Assembly: GCA_018053665.1 (NCBI GenBank)
Contig: JAGPKZ010000013.1
Location: 1-36,657 of the forward strand
Reading direction: 5' to 3'
Origin: Prevotella sp.
GTDB lineage: Bacteria; Bacteroidota; Bacteroidia; Bacteroidales; Bacteroidaceae
Length of the DNA: 36,657 nt
Shown: positions 1-8,074 of the stretch, piece after piece
How the letters are laid out: each line of letters opens with the position of its first letter
Position numbering within the stretch: the first letter of the stretch is position 1
Notes under the pieces: generated by a model
What the model saw: the letters and a program-made list of their open reading frames with translations, nothing else
What the model was told of the DNA's origin: nothing
The model's database searches: none
Program-made: the position numbers and the translations under genes

Positions 1-129
1 CATATCACATGCACAACCCGTCATTAATCCTCCACTTACCGAAAGTTCATTACTTATGTTGTCTTGCGCACGGATATTTAATGACATCACAGCCAATACA
101 ATAATTATTATTTGTTTCATGATAGACAT
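1..129 (-). CDS. Secreted protein of unknown function, N-terminal fragment
   Basis: Only the first ~43 codons are in the window; the gene continues past the left edge. The reading frame opens at ATG 129 (MSIMKQ...) or at the in-frame ATG 120 (MKQIII...). Either gives a Sec-type signal peptide: a lysine, a hydrophobic stretch IIIIVLAVMSL, then a likely signal peptidase I site after RAQ. The mature part begins DNISNELSVSGGLMTG and has one CxC. A Bacteroidetes-type promoter lies about 265 bp upstream at 394-424, implying a long 5' leader. The family cannot be recognised from so little sequence. That it is exported is a reasonable inference; function is unknown. Confidence 0.6.
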   Translation of the reverse strand, partial: MSIMKQIIIIVLAVMSLNIRAQDNISNELSVSGGLMTGCACDM

Positions 130-393
130 GTATTTTTAGTTTACGACGCTAATTTAGTTATGACATTTAACTTTTTAGTTGGTTTAGCTATCGAAATAAA
201 TTCGTTTTATAATTACAAATTTACAAAACATTAATTTAACGAAGTCATAACTTAATATTTATTTAAAGATGATTTACTATCTGTTGCACTTGTTAACTTA
301 CTAAACAATTCATGACAATTTTCTCTCAGCAACCACCACATAATATGTATTTTATATTTTGACTTCTAGTTATATAATTTATGGACATGGTTG

Positions 394-424
394 CAAAGGT
401 AATTGAAATTATTTGTTGAAGCAA
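394..424 (-). promoter_or_regulatory. Promoter for the left-edge secreted-protein gene
   Basis: Read on the minus strand: TTGC (424-421), 19 bp, TACCTTTG (401-394). This fits the Bacteroidetes -33/-7 consensus (TTTG, N19-21, TAnnTTTG), with a weaker -33. An inverted repeat GAAGCAA (418-424) / TTGCTTC (453-459) overlaps the -33 box and might be an operator; that is speculative. Confidence 0.5.
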
Positions 425-490
425 TGAAATACAACTGAGCATGTTAGCCAAAGTTGCTTCGATGGTGTGTTACATTATTTCAAACAGTTT

Positions 491-506
491 CGCGCGCGCG
501 TACATA
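491..506. other. Alternating pyrimidine-purine tract (Z-DNA-prone)
   Basis: Ten bases of CG dinucleotides followed by TACATA give 16 nt of uninterrupted pyrimidine-purine alternation in an otherwise AT-rich region. Its last six bases are the first six of the adjacent ~55-bp repeat. A longer tract of the same kind sits beside the related repeat at 34678-34703. Confidence 0.6.
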
Positions 507-557
507 GGGTTTTTGAAAAATACTAGCGTCGAAGTGTCGTTACATTGATTATCAATA
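501..557 (+). repeat. Intergenic repeat family, copy L1
   Basis: The copy starts TACATAGGGTTTTTGAAAAA, continues with CTAGCGTCGAAGTGTCG (523-539) and ends in the palindrome ATTGATTATCAAT (544-556). It aligns over most of its length with the reverse complement of 34909-34963, and its core matches 34718-34734 at all but one position. The inverted partner in the same island is at 937-992. Confidence 0.65.
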
Positions 558-775
558 TAATACGTTTCAAATTTTCATTATTGAAGTGACTAGTTAGCGT
601 CGTTAATTGCAATTTATTATCTTCTTCAGAAAACAGGTAAAATCACTTTGAATGATATGTCATAAAACACTTCTTTTTATCTTTTTTGTTTTATACAAAA
701 CATAGTTTTTGCTATTATCATTCTGAATTTTTATTTTTTGGTATCTAAAATAAAATTTTGAGACATTATTTATGC

Positions 776-884
776 GTTTCTACGATGTAAAGTTTGCATT
801 ATTACGTGGAAACGTTTTTGTTTCTACGACATAACGTTTCCATTTCTATGATATAAAGTTTCCGTTTCTATATAGAAACGGAAA
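776..884. repeat. Three 20-bp degenerate repeats ending in a 26-bp palindrome
   Basis: Units at 776-795, 820-839 and 842-861 share the pattern GTTTCTAYGAYRTAAMGTTT. The third runs directly into a perfect palindrome at 859-884 whose centre is CCGTTTCTATATAGAAACGG (862-881). The 13-mer GCGTTTCTACGAT at 774-786 recurs exactly at 34806-34818 in the other island. As RNA the palindrome could form only a loopless snap-back stem, so binding by a dimeric protein or a cruciform are also possible readings. Confidence 0.6.
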
Positions 885-936
885 TTTCATTTGACGTTTT
901 ACCGACAGTTTACTTTTGAAAAAAGTGCATCTAACG

Positions 937-992
937 TATTGATATACAGTGAATAGACATTACGACACTTGTTTATTTATAAAACCTATGTA
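937..992 (-). repeat. Intergenic repeat family, copy L2 (inverted)
   Basis: On the minus strand this reads TACATAGGTTTTATAAAT, then AAGTGTCG, then ends TATCAATA. It matches copy L1 at both ends and in the GTGTCG core, with the CTAGCGTC segment missing. With L1 it forms a facing inverted pair about 380 bp apart. It is more diverged than the other copies. Confidence 0.5.
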
Positions 993-1379
993 AAGTTTTC
1001 CAAATTTTAAAATATTTGTCCTCACTACTTAATCCAGTAGTTTTATTTGCTCTACTCGTGAACTTGACGATATATTCTATACATCATACTTACTAAGTTC
1101 TGTTTAGGAAATATCTAACAAAAGAATAAATCTAAATTATTGCTGTACGATAAAACTTTTGTCGAAATTTAGTTGTTGCTAAAAGTACTCTAAAACAAGT
1201 ATATTTGTGCGTTTTCAAGGCTTTTATGTCTAATATATGGTAATATAAAGCAATTTGCTTTTGGTTACTATTCAAAAGAAAAAGTAAGCCCCTCTGTTAG
1301 GAAAACGCTTGAACTACGCATAAATAAAGGACTTTAGGACTTTCAATTTATTTTTACCGGACAGCAATAAATCTAAATA

Positions 1380-1410
1380 CATAAAAAAGAGGCGGTGAAC
1401 CGCCTCTTTG
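1380..1410 (-). terminator. Rho-independent terminator of the fucose operon
   Basis: A 10-bp stem AAAGAGGCGG (1386-1395) / CCGCCTCTTT (1400-1409) with a 4-nt loop is followed on the minus strand by a T-rich run (1385-1381). It lies 40 bp beyond the fcl stop codon. Confidence 0.85.
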
Positions 1411-1449
1411 AATGATGCACTATTTGTGCATACGAATATTTTGAAATGA

Positions 1450-2658
1450 TTACTTCTTCAATGAATCTCTATACCATTCATAAAGACGCTCAACACCAGC
1501 CTCAATCTCAACCTTATGAGTCCAACCGAGACGATGAAGTTTATCTACATCTATCAACTTGCGTGGAGTACCATTTGGTTTACTATCATCCCAGATAACA
1601 TTGCCTTCAAAGCCAACTGTTCTGACAACAAGGTTTGCAAGTTCCTTAATGGTAAGTTCCTTACCAGTACCAACATTGATATGGCAGTTACGAATCTCGC
1701 CTAACTTAGGCAACGCTCCGCCACGACCTTCACTGTTGTTTCTATCGACAGCACCATCAATCTTAGCACCATAGAAGACACTAGAATATTTCTCTATACC
1801 GACAATATCCTTGAAGTCTACATTAAGTAATACGTGGACGCTGGCATCAGCCATATCCTCACTCCAGAGAAATTCACGAAGCGGACTTCCGTCACCCCAA
1901 AGAGTAACCTTATTGTCTTCTATTCCATAGAAAGCAAGAGCCTTGAGAATGCGTTCCTTCTCATTCTTTCCGTCAACATTACCCTCGCCGATTATTGCGC
2001 ATAACTTATTGGTAGGATTTATAGGACGCTTGTCCATATCCACACGAATCTCATCCCAATCATTGTCGTGGATAAGCTTAGCTAAGTAAATTTTGCGCAT
2101 CATAGCCGGCATGACATGACTATTCTCCAAATGGAAATTATCATTAGGGCCATAAAGGTTTGTAGGCATAACAGCAATATAGTTTGTGCCATACTGCAAA
2201 TTATAGCTCTCACACATTTTCAGTCCGGCAATCTTTGCTATCGCATACTCTTCATTCGTATATTCCAACGGAGAAGTAAGCAAAGCCTCTTCCTTCATTG
2301 GCTGTGGAGCGTTTTTAGGATAGATACAAGTACTACCCAAAAACAACAGTTTCTTCACTCCATGTGAATATGCATTACTGATCACATTACACTGAATCTT
2401 CATATTCTGCATAATGAAATCGGCACGATAAAGAGAGTTGGCGATGATACCACCAACAAATGCAGCTGCAAGAACCACAGCATCAGGACGCTCTTCATCA
2501 AAGAATTTCTTTACAGCATACTGATCAGTCAGGTCGAGTTCATGATGACCGCGACCAATCAGATTATTATAACCTCTTGATTTAAGGTTATTCCAAATTG
2601 CCGATCCTACAAGTCCGTGATGACCGGCAACATATATCTTACTATTCTTATCTAACAT
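1450..2658 (-). CDS. fcl: GDP-L-fucose synthase
   Basis: Bifunctional 3,5-epimerase/4-reductase of the short-chain dehydrogenase superfamily. It converts GDP-4-keto-6-deoxy-mannose to GDP-L-fucose with NADPH, in the cytoplasm. Visible motifs: nucleotide-binding GHHGLVG (residues 12-18), active-site GSTCIYP (Ser109, Cys111), the YxxxK pair Tyr138/Lys142 and the likely catalytic His181 in NSHVMP. At 402 aa it is longer than the ~310-320 aa classical enzyme, because of an insert at about residues 195-250 (DNDWDEIRVDMDK...). Such longer forms are, to my knowledge, common in Bacteroidetes. It is the last gene of manC-gmd-fcl, 5 bp after gmd, and is followed by a strong terminator. The product feeds fucosylated capsule or glycoprotein synthesis. 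Confidence 0.95.
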   Translation of the reverse strand: MLDKNSKIYVAGHHGLVGSAIWNNLKSRGYNNLIGRGHHELDLTDQYAVKKFFDEERPDAVVLAAAFVGGIIANSLYRADFIMQNMKIQCNVISNAYSHGVKKLLFLGSTCIYPKNAPQPMKEEALLTSPLEYTNEEYAIAKIAGLKMCESYNLQYGTNYIAVMPTNLYGPNDNFHLENSHVMPAMMRKIYLAKLIHDNDWDEIRVDMDKRPINPTNKLCAIIGEGNVDGKNEKERILKALAFYGIEDNKVTLWGDGSPLREFLWSEDMADASVHVLLNVDFKDIVGIEKYSSVFYGAKIDGAVDRNNSEGRGGALPKLGEIRNCHINVGTGKELTIKELANLVVRTVGFEGNVIWDDSKPNGTPRKLIDVDKLHRLGWTHKVEIEAGVERLYEWYRDSLKK

Positions 2659-2663
2659 AATTA

Positions 2664-3758
2664 TTATTTCACAATACCCTTCTCAAGATATTCTGCCAAA
2701 TTAGTTCTCACACGTTCTGCCGCACCATCAGAAGCGACCTTTGCCATATCACTGTCAACCATGATATTTATAAGTTCCTCGAAACTTGTTCTATTTGGAT
2801 TCCAACCAAGTTCAACCTTAGCCTTTGTAGGATCACCCCAAAGATTGACAACATCTGTTGGACGATAGAAGTCTGGACTAACCTCGATAATCACCTTTCC
2901 AGTAGCCTTATCTATACCCTTCTCGTCCATTCCTTCGCCCTTGAATTCAAGTTCAATACCAATACGCTTGAAAGCATGATAGCAGAATTCACGTACACTA
3001 TGCTGAACACCAGTAGCAATAACGAAGTCCTCAGGTTTCTTGTTCTGAAGAATCAGCCACATACATTCTACATAATCCTTAGCATATCCCCAGTCACGAA
3101 GTGAACCCAAATTACCAAGAAGGAGTTTTTCCTGCTTGCCTTGCTTTATACGAGCAGCAGCCAAAGTAATCTTTCTTGTTACGAAAGTCTCTCCTCTTCG
3201 CTCACTCTCATGGTTAAACAAAATACCCGAACAGCAAAACATGTTGTATGCCTCACGGTATTCTATTACTATCCAGAAACCATATTGTTTGGCAACGGCA
3301 TAAGGACTATATGGATGGAATGGTGTATTCTCATTCTGTGGAACTTCCTCTACCTTTCCATACAACTCAGATGTTGATGCCTGGTAAATTCTACATGTAT
3401 CTGTCATGCCCAATTGGCGAACAGCCTCCAAGACACGCAATACACCAACTGCGTCAACATCAGCAGTGAACTCAGGAGAGTCGAAACTTACCTGAACATG
3501 GCTCTGTGCGGCAAGATTATATATTTCTGTTGGGCGAACTTTTCCAATAACGCCTAATATACTCATTGAATCACCAAGATCAGCATAATGAAGATGAAAA
3601 TTTGGTTTTCCCTCCAAATGGGCTATTCGCTCACGATAATCTACTGATGAACGACGGATCGTACCATGTACGTCATAACCCTTATCAAGCAAAAATTCTG
3701 CAAGATAAGAACCATCCTGCCCCGTAATACCGGTAATTAAAGCAACTTTCTTTTCCAT
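2664..3758 (-). CDS. gmd: GDP-mannose 4,6-dehydratase
   Basis: Converts GDP-D-mannose to GDP-4-keto-6-deoxy-D-mannose, the first dedicated step to GDP-L-fucose (also usable for GDP-rhamnose or perosamine). The N-terminal Rossmann motif [11 protein letters not shown] (residues 9-19) is diagnostic. Catalytic Thr129 and Glu131 lie in ASTSELYG, and Tyr153/Lys157 in YSPYAVAK. The 364-aa length is normal. It sits between manC (53 bp upstream) and fcl (5 bp downstream), so the two-step pathway is translated from one message. The manC-gmd gap contains only a 14-bp AT palindrome (3784-3797) and no obvious promoter. Confidence 0.96.
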   Translation of the reverse strand: MEKKVALITGITGQDGSYLAEFLLDKGYDVHGTIRRSSVDYRERIAHLEGKPNFHLHYADLGDSMSILGVIGKVRPTEIYNLAAQSHVQVSFDSPEFTADVDAVGVLRVLEAVRQLGMTDTCRIYQASTSELYGKVEEVPQNENTPFHPYSPYAVAKQYGFWIVIEYREAYNMFCCSGILFNHESERRGETFVTRKITLAAARIKQGKQEKLLLGNLGSLRDWGYAKDYVECMWLILQNKKPEDFVIATGVQHSVREFCYHAFKRIGIELEFKGEGMDEKGIDKATGKVIIEVSPDFYRPTDVVNLWGDPTKAKVELGWNPNRTSFEELINIMVDSDMAKVASDGAAERVRTNLAEYLEKGIVK

Positions 3759-3811
3759 GAATTATTTATATTCTTAATATACCTTATTTATAAATAAAGT
3801 TTAATTGTTTA

Positions 3812-4882
3812 TCATTCTTGATCTTCTGCAAACTGCTTGATACGTTGCTCCTCGCTAAGTTTGCAAATCAACAACTTATCATCATTTTCAGCTACAATAT
3901 ATCCATCCAATCCCTGAATTACTACCTTTTTCTCTTTCAGTGCATGTACTATGGTGTTATGAGTATCAAACAAAGATATGTTATCACCAATTACACTGTT
4001 TCCATAAAGGTCCTTACAGTTTTGCATAAGCAGACTTCCCCATGTACCGAGATCACTCCATCCGAAATTAGCTGGACAAACAAAAATCTCTTCAGCTTTT
4101 TCCATTATGGCGTAGTCTACAGAAATATTATCGCATTCACAATAACATTTGTCTATCATTTCCTGTTCTTGTGGAGTTCCATAAATACCAAGCATACTTT
4201 CAAACAACTTTGCCATTGAAGGCTGATAAACTCTGAAAGCATTGACAATAGTATTGACACTCCAAATGAAGATGCCTGCATTCCAGAAATAATTATTCTT
4301 GCGAATATACTGTTCGGCAGTATTCAAATCTGGTTTTTCACGGAAAGAATCAACACGGAATATCTCCTTGTTGCGAGAAGAATGTACTGACAGATCAGCT
4401 TGAATATAACCATATCCTGTCTCTGGTCTGTTAGGTTTCATACCTAGAGTAACAATAGAATCTGTTTCACCAGTAAATTTCATGCAAGACCTCACGACAC
4501 GTGAAAATTCAGCAGTATCTGTAACAATATGATCACTTGGAGTAACAACAATATTAGCCTTAGAATCTACAGACTTTATTTTCCAACTGACATAAGCAAT
4601 ACATGGAGCAGTGTTTCTACGACATGGTTCCAAAAGGATATTTGTTAAAGGAACTTCAGGCAGTTGCTCGTGGCATTTATCAAAATATTTCTTGTTCGTA
4701 ACTATCCATACATTCTGCGGGTCGCAAATATCTTTGAAACGATCCATTGTCAGCTGAAGCAATGACTTGCCTACGCCAAGAACATCAATAAATTGCTTGG
4801 GGCATTCCTGAGTACTCATTGGCCAGAACCTACTCCCAACTCCACCAGCCATTATAACTAAATGGTTATTCTTATCTGCCAT
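3812..4882 (-). CDS. manC: Mannose-1-phosphate guanylyltransferase
   Basis: Makes GDP-mannose from mannose-1-phosphate and GTP, supplying Gmd. The pyrophosphorylase signature GGVGSRFWPMS with PKQ follows the start (residues 13-30). TPSDHIV and the late FGWSDLGTWGS motif are typical of GDP-mannose pyrophosphorylases. At 356 aa it is the monofunctional form; the C-terminal phosphomannose isomerase cupin of ~470-aa bifunctional enzymes is absent. First gene of the manC-gmd-fcl operon, 30 bp from a consensus promoter. No phosphomannomutase is nearby, so mannose-1-phosphate must come from elsewhere. Confidence 0.93.
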   Translation of the reverse strand: MADKNNHLVIMAGGVGSRFWPMSTQECPKQFIDVLGVGKSLLQLTMDRFKDICDPQNVWIVTNKKYFDKCHEQLPEVPLTNILLEPCRRNTAPCIAYVSWKIKSVDSKANIVVTPSDHIVTDTAEFSRVVRSCMKFTGETDSIVTLGMKPNRPETGYGYIQADLSVHSSRNKEIFRVDSFREKPDLNTAEQYIRKNNYFWNAGIFIWSVNTIVNAFRVYQPSMAKLFESMLGIYGTPQEQEMIDKCYCECDNISVDYAIMEKAEEIFVCPANFGWSDLGTWGSLLMQNCKDLYGNSVIGDNISLFDTHNTIVHALKEKKVVIQGLDGYIVAENDDKLLICKLSEEQRIKQFAEDQE

Positions 4883-4911
4883 ATATATTTTAGTTGTTTT
4901 AAAGTTGCTTC

Positions 4912-4942
4912 AAAGTTAAGCATTTTTTTCCTATAAACAAAG
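4912..4942 (-). promoter_or_regulatory. Promoter of manC-gmd-fcl
   Basis: On the minus strand, TTTG (4942-4939), 19 bp, TAACTTTG (4919-4912): an exact match to the Bacteroidetes -33/-7 consensus. The -33 box directly abuts the xylA terminator stem and doubles as part of its T-rich tail. Confidence 0.75.
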
Positions 4943-4969
4943 AAAGGGCAGATAAAATCTGCCCTTTCC
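4938..4969 (-). terminator. Terminator of the xylBA operon
   Basis: An 11-bp stem (4943-4953 with 4959-4969; GAAAGGGCAGA / TCTGCCCTTTC) with a very short loop sits 46 bp after the xylA stop. On the minus strand it is followed by TTTGTTTAT, which overlaps the manC -33 element. Confidence 0.8.
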
Positions 4970-5015
4970 ATATAATATACCGAGTTGAAACCTTAACATC
5001 TCGGCATATAATCAA

Positions 5016-6335
5016 TTATTTTGCATATAAAGCAACAATTGTCTCATAGAGTTCCTGCTTGCCAGAAGTCTGCTTTGGCTCTTCAACCTGCTTGCCATAT
5101 TTGTAAACCTCCTCAAGAGTAAGTTTTCCTTCCTCGAAGTCTTTACCAATACCATTGTCAAAGCTAGCATAACGATTTTTCTTCATCTTAGGAAGTTCGC
5201 TTTCCTCCAAGATTGCAACAGCATTCTCCAAAGCGCGAGCCATAGCATCCATACCGCTGATGTGAGCGATAAAGATATCCTCTTGATCAGTTGAGTTACG
5301 ACGAAGCTTTGCATCGAAGTTTGTACCACCGTTGCCAAGACCACCATTACGGATAATCTCAAGCATAGCCTGTGTCAACTCATAATTGTCGATTGGGAAC
5401 TGGTCTGTATCCCATCCGTTCTGAGCATCACCACGGTTAGCATCGATAGAACCGAGCATACCATTGTCAACAGCGACAGCAAGTTCATGCTCGAAAGTAT
5501 GACCAGCAAGAGTTGCGTGGTTTACTTCGATGTTTACCTTGAAGTCCTTGTCAAGATTGTGAGCTTTCAAGAAACCTACAACAGTCTCTGTATCTACATC
5601 ATACTGATGCTTTGTTGGCTCCATTGGCTTTGGCTCAATAAGGAATGTACCTGTAAAGCCTTTAGAACGAGCGTAGTCACGAGCAGCAGTAAGCATCTGT
5701 GCCATGTGATTTTTCTCACGCTTCTGATCTGTGTTAAGAAGACTCATATAGCCTTCACGACCACCCCAGAATACATAATTTGTACCACCCAACTTGATAG
5801 TTGCGTCCATAGCGTTCTTTATCTGTACGATAGCACGTGCAACAACGTCAAAGTCTGGATTTGTAGAAGCACCATTCATGTAACGCTTGTTACTGAATAC
5901 GTTTGCAGTACCCCAAAGTAGATGCTTGTCAGGATTCTGAGCAAGTTTCTCTTTTAGGTAATCTGTTACAGCTACCATGCGAGCTTCATACTCTTCAACA
6001 TCCTTGCCTTCGTCAACCAAGTCAACATCATGGAAACAGAAATAGTTGATACCCAACTTGTCCATAATCTCGAAACCTGCATCAGCCTTATCTTTAGCAC
6101 GCTGTACAGCGTCAGCAGCCTTGTCCCATTCATAAGAACGAGTCTGACCACCAAACTGGTCACCGCTTGCTCCACCTAGTGTATGCCACCAAGCCATAGC
6201 GAACTTCAACCAGTCCTTCATTTTCTTACCCATTACAACCTTCTCTGGATCATAGTAGTGAAATGCCAGAGGGTTTTTACTTTTTGTTCCTTCAAAAGGA
6301 ATCTTACCAATTTGTGGAAAATACTCTTTTGCCAT
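5016..6335 (-). CDS. xylA: Xylose isomerase
   Basis: Interconverts D-xylose and D-xylulose, the entry step of bacterial xylose catabolism; a TIM-barrel enzyme with two divalent metals. Catalytic pair His102/Asp105 lies in FHDVDL. Metal-ligand motifs are clear: Glu234 and Lys236 in LIEPKPMEPTKHQYD, Glu270 and His273 in NIEVNHATLAGH, Asp298 in SIDANRGD, Asp309/Asp311 in GWDTDQFP, and Asp341. At 439 aa it belongs to the longer class II isomerases. It follows xylB by 45 bp in the order xylB-xylA, and a terminator follows. No xylose transporter or xylR-type regulator is adjacent. Confidence 0.97.
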   Translation of the reverse strand: MAKEYFPQIGKIPFEGTKSKNPLAFHYYDPEKVVMGKKMKDWLKFAMAWWHTLGGASGDQFGGQTRSYEWDKAADAVQRAKDKADAGFEIMDKLGINYFCFHDVDLVDEGKDVEEYEARMVAVTDYLKEKLAQNPDKHLLWGTANVFSNKRYMNGASTNPDFDVVARAIVQIKNAMDATIKLGGTNYVFWGGREGYMSLLNTDQKREKNHMAQMLTAARDYARSKGFTGTFLIEPKPMEPTKHQYDVDTETVVGFLKAHNLDKDFKVNIEVNHATLAGHTFEHELAVAVDNGMLGSIDANRGDAQNGWDTDQFPIDNYELTQAMLEIIRNGGLGNGGTNFDAKLRRNSTDQEDIFIAHISGMDAMARALENAVAILEESELPKMKKNRYASFDNGIGKDFEEGKLTLEEVYKYGKQVEEPKQTSGKQELYETIVALYAK

Positions 6336-6380
6336 AATTTTAAATATTTAGGTCTTTAAATTAAATTTATATTAGGTTTA

Positions 6381-7877
6381 TCATTTATTTATAGAAGCTA
6401 CCAATTCTTCCTTCCATTCAGCATAAGCACTGAGATATGCATCTCGCTTAGCTTCATCAGGTTCTATAACACCCAACTTCTTCAATGTAGAGAAAGCCTC
6501 TACATTATCTTTATATATGCCAGCACCAATACCAGCACCCTTGGCTGCACCGACACTGCCGTCTGTATCATATAGTTCGATCGTAGCACCACTAACTCCA
6601 GCAAGTGTATCTCTGAACATAGGACTCAGGAACATGTTTGCCTTACCTGCATGAATCTTGTTGATATTCATTCCCATGTGCTGCATAACCTCCATACCAT
6701 AACAGAAACTGAATACGATACCTTCTTGTGCTGCACGCACGATATGAGCCTGATTATGCTTATTAAAACTCAATCCATGAACAGAGCATCCTATCTCCTT
6801 GTTTTCAAGCACTCTCTCTGCACCATTTCCAAATGGTATAATCTTAACGCCATCACTACCAATAGGTACTGTTAACGCAAGGTCGTTCATTTCATTATAA
6901 CCAATGTTTGGAGTGATATTTCTTTTCACCCATGCATTCAAAATACCAGTACCATTGATACAAAGTAACACGCCAAGGCGATCAAGTTCTGTTGTATAAT
7001 TGGCATGTGCGAATGTATTTACACGACTCTTTGGATCATAGTTTACATCACCAAGCACACCATATACTACACCTGAAGTTCCGGCTGTACTTGCAATCTC
7101 ACCAGGATTAAACACATTTAGACTGACAGCATTGTTTGGTTGGTCACCAGCACGATAACTGATAGGTGTACCTTCCTTGAGTCCTAGTTCTTTAGCTGCT
7201 TCAAGTGAAACTTCTCCTTGAACAGAGAATGTCGGTACAATATCTGCAAGCATGCTCTCATCAAAACCATAGTAATCAAGTAAGAACTTAGCAGGTTTCT
7301 TTGCTTTGAAGTCCCACATCATTCCTTCAGACAAGCCACTTATCGTAGTACGAATATCACCACATAACTTCATAGCGATATAATCACCAGGCAACATTAT
7401 CTTGTCTATCTTTGCAAACAATTCTGGTTCGTTTTCTTTAACCCATGCTAACTTAGCAGCTGTGAAATTACCAGGAGAGTTAAGCAGATGACCAAGACAC
7501 TTTTCAGAACCAAGTTCCTTAAAAGCTCGTTCACCATAAGGAACAGCACGAGAGTCACACCAAATAATACTTGGGCGCAACACTTCCTTATTCTTATCAA
7601 CACATACTAGACCATGCATCTGATAAGATATACCAATAGCAAGAATATCCTCACCTTTGGCATTGGTCTCTGCCATTATCTTTTTAAGGGACAATTTAGC
7701 ATTATCCCACCACATTTGCGGATCCTGTTCAGCCCATCCAGCCTTTACAGCCATAATAGGTGCTTCTTTTTCAGGGTAAAAGGCAGTTGCAGATATCTCT
7801 CCTGTCTCTACATCCACAAGAGATGCTTTAACAGAACTACTACCAACATCAAAGCCTAATAAATATCTTTTATTCAT
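6381..7877 (-). CDS. xylB: Xylulokinase
   Basis: Phosphorylates D-xylulose to xylulose-5-phosphate for the pentose phosphate pathway. FGGY-family sugar kinase: N-terminal phosphate-binding LGFDVGSSSVKASLVD (residues 7-22), likely catalytic base Asp245 in YRAGDQPNNA, and the C-terminal ATPase-fold motif VGAAKGAGIGAG. The 498-aa length is normal. First gene of xylBA. The 197-bp upstream gap has no clean -33/-7 pair that I can find (the best candidate is CATCTTCG at 7996-8003), so its promoter is unassigned. Cotranscription with the 8075-9391 gene is not excluded. Confidence 0.95.
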   Translation of the reverse strand: MNKRYLLGFDVGSSSVKASLVDVETGEISATAFYPEKEAPIMAVKAGWAEQDPQMWWDNAKLSLKKIMAETNAKGEDILAIGISYQMHGLVCVDKNKEVLRPSIIWCDSRAVPYGERAFKELGSEKCLGHLLNSPGNFTAAKLAWVKENEPELFAKIDKIMLPGDYIAMKLCGDIRTTISGLSEGMMWDFKAKKPAKFLLDYYGFDESMLADIVPTFSVQGEVSLEAAKELGLKEGTPISYRAGDQPNNAVSLNVFNPGEIASTAGTSGVVYGVLGDVNYDPKSRVNTFAHANYTTELDRLGVLLCINGTGILNAWVKRNITPNIGYNEMNDLALTVPIGSDGVKIIPFGNGAERVLENKEIGCSVHGLSFNKHNQAHIVRAAQEGIVFSFCYGMEVMQHMGMNINKIHAGKANMFLSPMFRDTLAGVSGATIELYDTDGSVGAAKGAGIGAGIYKDNVEAFSTLKKLGVIEPDEAKRDAYLSAYAEWKEELVASINK

Positions 7878-8074
7878 GTTATTAAAATTTCAATAGTTAT
7901 ATCATGTCTATATATAAAACGAATAGAAATCAAAATCCCCCGCATAAAAGTCATAAAATATTTTGTTTTTTTATTCTCTGTTACTTTCAGTGATGCGAAG
8001 ATGGTGTCTAAGGTTGCGAAAAAATCAAACAGACATTACTAAATTAGTCAAAATGCTGTTGGGAATGCGACTAA

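Larger units (their letters stand above)
130..1449. other. Long AT-rich noncoding island (left island)
   Basis: About 1.3 kb without any convincing gene; stops are dense in all frames and no tRNA or rRNA is visible. It holds a minus-strand promoter (394-424), a Z-DNA-prone tract (491-506), two inverted copies of a ~55-bp repeat family (501-557 and 937-992), three 20-bp GTTTCTAYGA-type units followed by a perfect 26-bp palindrome (776-884), and the fcl terminator at its right end (1380-1410). The stretch 1000-1380 shows nothing I can assign. The repeat family reappears in the island at 34521-35240. Confidence 0.7.

Noticed and set aside
776..884. Possible CRISPR or CRISPR-like array
   Set aside because: Only three degenerate 20-bp units, spacing 24 and 2 bp, no true spacers and no cas genes nearby.
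7878..8074. Promoter for xylBA
   Set aside because: The only candidate (CATCTTCG at 7996-8003) deviates at the -7 and has TTTG at 22 bp; too weak to call.
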